Shown here piece after piece: positions 13,488-15,732 of a stretch of 15,732 bases of DNA. The DNA is from an uncultured Treponema sp. GTDB lineage: Bacteria; Spirochaetota; Spirochaetia; Treponematales; Treponemataceae. Made by a program: the position numbers and the translations under genes. The notes beneath the pieces were generated by a model that was not told the DNA's origin, did no database searches, and worked only from the letters and a program-made list of their open reading frames with translations. Every line of letters starts with the position of its first letter. Positions within the stretch are counted from its first letter, which is position 1. The stretch is taken from NCBI GenBank assembly GCA_946611835.1, contig CAMOEE010000033.1:1-15732 (forward strand), in the 5' to 3' direction.

Positions 13488-15215
13488 ATGTTATTAAAAA
13501 AAATTTCACTTGCCATATCAGCTCTTTTATTAGTCTTTAACCTAATCTCTTGTAATAATGCAAAAGGTCTTGCCGACGGAACATTTACAGGAACAGGCCG
13601 TGGCCACAACGGCACAATTGAAGTTCAAATCGAAGTTAACAAGGGCAAAATCATAGGCGCAAAAATTCTTAATGATCAGGAAACAAAAGGTGTGGCTGAT
13701 TTAGCAAAAGACCAGATTCTTAAATCTTTTTTGCAGGACCAGAGCACAAGCATGATTGATGTAGTCAGCGGAGCTTCTGTTACATCCAACGGTATTCTTG
13801 ACGCACTTGATATGGCTCTTGCGAAAGCACAGGGGCTTGAACCAGACACAGTTTTCTACCATGACACAGTATGCGATATCGTTATAATTGGAGCTGGTAA
13901 TGCTGGTCTTACGGCCGCAACAGAAGCCGCAAGCAGGGGGGCAAATGTCATTGTCCTCGAAAAGATGGATACGGTTGGCGGAAACTCAAGGTTCTCAACA
14001 GGCGGCTTAAATGCGGCATACACTCCGGAACAAAAGAAACTTGGCATAAAAGATTCAAAAGAGACTTTCTACAATGACACAATGAAAGGCGGAAAATATC
14101 TCAATGATCCCGCCCTCGTCCACAAGCTCGTCGATGAATCAGCAGGGATTGTCGAATGGCTACAGCAGCCTTTGATTGGAGCTGATTTGAGCGATGTCGG
14201 TATTTTCGGAGGTTCTACAAACAGGCGTGCTCACAGGCCTCATGGTGGAGGGGCAATCGGAGCCCATTTGGTTCCGCTTCTGGAAAAGGCTGCCGTCGCA
14301 AGCGGTGCAGAAATTCGTCTGAATAACAAGGCAGTAGATATTATCGAGGAAAATGGAGCCGCAGTCGGGGTAAAAGTCTCTTATCCAGCAGGCAAATACA
14401 ACATAAGGTCTAAGGCGGTGATTATAGCGACTGGTGGATTTGCGGCGAACCCGGATATGGTCGTAATGTATCAGGCTGCTCTTGAAGGATTTGGAACGAC
14501 CAATCACAAGGGCGCGACCGGAGATGCATTTCCAATGGTCAAAAAGTTCGATGCGGCTCTTACGCAAATGGAATATATTCAGATTCACCCGACTGTCTCT
14601 AAGAGTACCGGGATTATGATTACCGAAGCCGTTCTTGGAAACGGGGCCATTCTTATCAACAGAACAGGCCGCAGATTTGTTAACGAGATGGAAACAAGGG
14701 ATATCGTATCATCGGCAATTCTCAAAGGCCCGGGCAAGACAGCCTTCATCCTTTTTGATCAGACAGTCCGAGATTCTCTAAAGGCAATCGAAAATTATGC
14801 TCAGAAGGGGCTTCTTACAGAAGGAAAGTCGCTTAAAGAACTGGCCGAAAATCTAAAGATCAACGAAAATCAGTTTTTTAATACGATTTCTCAATACAAC
14901 AAATATGTCGGGCAGGGCCGGGATGAAGATTTCAACCGAACGGCAAAGGCAATGGCTCACAAACTTGAAAAAGCACCATTCTATGCAATTGAGGTTGCTC
15001 CGGCAATCCACCACACGATGGGCGGCTTAAAAATCAATACAGATGCACAGGTTCTTAACACAAGCGGAATTGCAATTCCGGGACTTTATGCGGCCGGTGA
15101 GGTAACAGGCGGTGTTCATGGAGCCGAGCGGCTTGGTGGAAACGCCGTCGCAGATGTCTGTATTTTTGGAAAAGTTGCAGCAGACTCTGCATTAAAACAA
15201 ATCAAAAATAATTGA
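13488..15215 (+). CDS. FMN- and FAD-binding fumarate-reductase-type lipoprotein (flavocytochrome c family, heme-less)
   Basis: Protein of 575 aa. The start at 13488 is chosen because AGAGGG lies five bases upstream and a lipoprotein signal follows at once (lipobox LISC, Cys22). Residues ~28-115 are an FMN-binding domain (PF04205) with the attachment motif DVVSGASVTS; the residue expected to carry covalent FMN is Ser98, where Thr is commoner. From ~128 comes an FAD-binding reductase domain, CDIVIIGAGNAGLTAA. Residues equivalent to Shewanella fumarate reductase catalytic positions are all present: His367 (IHPT), Met377, Thr379, Glu380, Arg404 (ETRD), His508 (HHTMGG) and Arg548 (GAERLGGN). Fumarate or a related enoate as electron acceptor is therefore more likely than urocanate, whose enzymes alter the His367 position. 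There is no CxxCH heme motif, so electrons must come through FMN. Extracytoplasmic; ends six bases from the convergent regulator gene. Confidence 0.88.
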   Translation: MLLKKISLAISALLLVFNLISCNNAKGLADGTFTGTGRGHNGTIEVQIEVNKGKIIGAKILNDQETKGVADLAKDQILKSFLQDQSTSMIDVVSGASVTSNGILDALDMALAKAQGLEPDTVFYHDTVCDIVIIGAGNAGLTAATEAASRGANVIVLEKMDTVGGNSRFSTGGLNAAYTPEQKKLGIKDSKETFYNDTMKGGKYLNDPALVHKLVDESAGIVEWLQQPLIGADLSDVGIFGGSTNRRAHRPHGGGAIGAHLVPLLEKAAVASGAEIRLNNKAVDIIEENGAAVGVKVSYPAGKYNIRSKAVIIATGGFAANPDMVVMYQAALEGFGTTNHKGATGDAFPMVKKFDAALTQMEYIQIHPTVSKSTGIMITEAVLGNGAILINRTGRRFVNEMETRDIVSSAILKGPGKTAFILFDQTVRDSLKAIENYAQKGLLTEGKSLKELAENLKINENQFFNTISQYNKYVGQGRDEDFNRTAKAMAHKLEKAPFYAIEVAPAIHHTMGGLKINTDAQVLNTSGIAIPGLYAAGEVTGGVHGAERLGGNAVADVCIFGKVAADSALKQIKNN

Positions 15216-15221
15216 AAAAAC

Positions 15222-15587
15222 TTATTTATTTTCGTTAACCCATTTTTGAATGCCTGCCACTACATCAGCATCAATCTGATGCTCGACACGGCAGGCGTTT
15301 TCTTCACACTGATCTTCCGGCAATCCGGTAATTTTCTGCAAAAAAACGGTAAGCAATTTGTGGCGGTTATAGACATCCTCAGCCTTAGCCTTGCCTTTTT
15401 CGGTGAGTTTGAGCATATTCCCCATGCCAAATTCAACAAATCCATCTTTTTCAAGAAGACTCATTGCGCGGCTTACACTTGGGCGTGAAACAGCAAGTTT
15501 ATTAGCGACATCAACAGAGCGTACAAAACCATTTTCCAACTGCAATCTCAAAATTGCCTCAAGATAATCTTCGCCTGATTCGTACAT
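15222..15587 (-). CDS. DtxR/MntR-family metal-dependent transcriptional regulator
   Basis: Protein of 121 aa: an N-terminal winged helix (VANKLAVSRPSVSRAMSLLEKDGFV, 27-51) and a metal-binding dimerisation domain, with no SH3-like third domain, as in MntR. Metal ligand positions line up with B. subtilis MntR: Asp7 and Glu10 (EDYLE), His76 (NRHKLL), Glu102 and His103 (RVEHQ). The MntR Glu99 position is Cys99 here, as in the C-x-x-E-H of DtxR-type iron regulators, so Mn2+ versus Fe2+ cannot be decided from sequence. It would repress metal uptake genes when loaded; no target transporter is in the window. The GGGGG run is five bases before the ATG. A palindrome covers its own promoter. No terminator is visible in the six bases separating it from the flavoprotein gene. 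Confidence 0.88.
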   Translation of the reverse strand: MYESGEDYLEAILRLQLENGFVRSVDVANKLAVSRPSVSRAMSLLEKDGFVEFGMGNMLKLTEKGKAKAEDVYNRHKLLTVFLQKITGLPEDQCEENACRVEHQIDADVVAGIQKWVNENK

Positions 15588-15612
15588 AATAACCCCCGAA
15601 TTTTCCTGTTAG

Positions 15613-15644
15613 TTAATTGTAACAAATTAATACAATTAAAGCAA
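15613..15644 (-). promoter_or_regulatory. Promoter with overlapping palindromic operator of the DtxR/MntR gene
   Basis: On the minus strand TTGCTT (15644-15639), a 17-base spacer and TACAAT (15621-15616) form a promoter. A perfect inverted repeat, TTAATTGTA (15613-15621) and TACAATTAA (15631-15639) with a nine-base spacer, covers the -10 box and most of the spacer. This is the layout expected for repression by the encoded metalloregulator. Confidence 0.65.
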
Positions 15645-15732
15645 AGCATTTTACTCCCAAAAACGATGTAAAATACGCAACCATATGCGATAAACCGCAA
15701 CTGAAAAGTACAAAGTGCAAAATTTTCAAATT

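Overview
The window looks like chromosomal DNA from a host-associated treponeme or a close spirochaete relative. Pointers are an Rpn/PD-(D/E)XK 'transposase' gene with a remnant of a second one, an OmpA-type envelope protein, several lipoproteins with spirochaete-style signal peptides, and a very large propeller/HD-GYP receptor. There is no 16S gene or other marker to fix the species, so this is an inference from gene content. No rRNA, tRNA, CRISPR array or prophage was seen.

Left part (1-1945): a degenerate Rpn-family gene runs off the left edge on the minus strand. It is followed by an intact minus-strand Rpn-family nuclease gene (523-1464). Each is preceded by a copy of the same hairpin-rich leader (about 180-354 and 1502-1672), although the two coding regions belong to different Rpn subfamilies. 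A mosaic intergenic repeat and a good sigma70-type promoter then lead to an IMP dehydrogenase gene (1946-3454). Its sequence is of the Tritrichomonas foetus type rather than the usual bacterial GuaB type.

Middle part (3518-8493, minus strand, transcribed right to left): a zinc-homeostasis gene cluster. The order is Fur-family regulator, znuA (His-rich zinc-binding lipoprotein), znuC (ATPase), znuB (permease), a small lipoprotein with an OB-fold-like domain and a CC motif, and an OmpA-family outer-membrane/periplasmic protein. znuC, znuB and the small lipoprotein are packed with 0-1 base gaps. The two lipoproteins have signal peptides encoded by a short ATCTGTG-type repeat that also occurs between znuA and znuC as an inverted pair. 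A strong bidirectional terminator separates this cluster from the IMP dehydrogenase gene.

Right part (8624-15587): divergent from the Fur gene lies a 1186-codon membrane receptor. It has an ECF-S-like multi-TM N-terminus, an extracytoplasmic beta-propeller of two-component-regulator type, a Y_Y_Y domain, a TM helix and a cytoplasmic HD-GYP c-di-GMP phosphodiesterase. It overlaps by 4 bases (ATGA) a membrane-anchored BMP-family ligand-binding protein. Next come a lipoprotein fumarate-reductase-type flavoprotein with an FMN-binding domain and, convergent with it, a DtxR/MntR-family metal regulator with a palindromic operator on its own promoter. The receptor plus binding-protein pair is the best candidate for an undescribed signalling system: a ligand sensed outside the membrane would change c-di-GMP levels, possibly in connection with the neighbouring electron-acceptor reductase.
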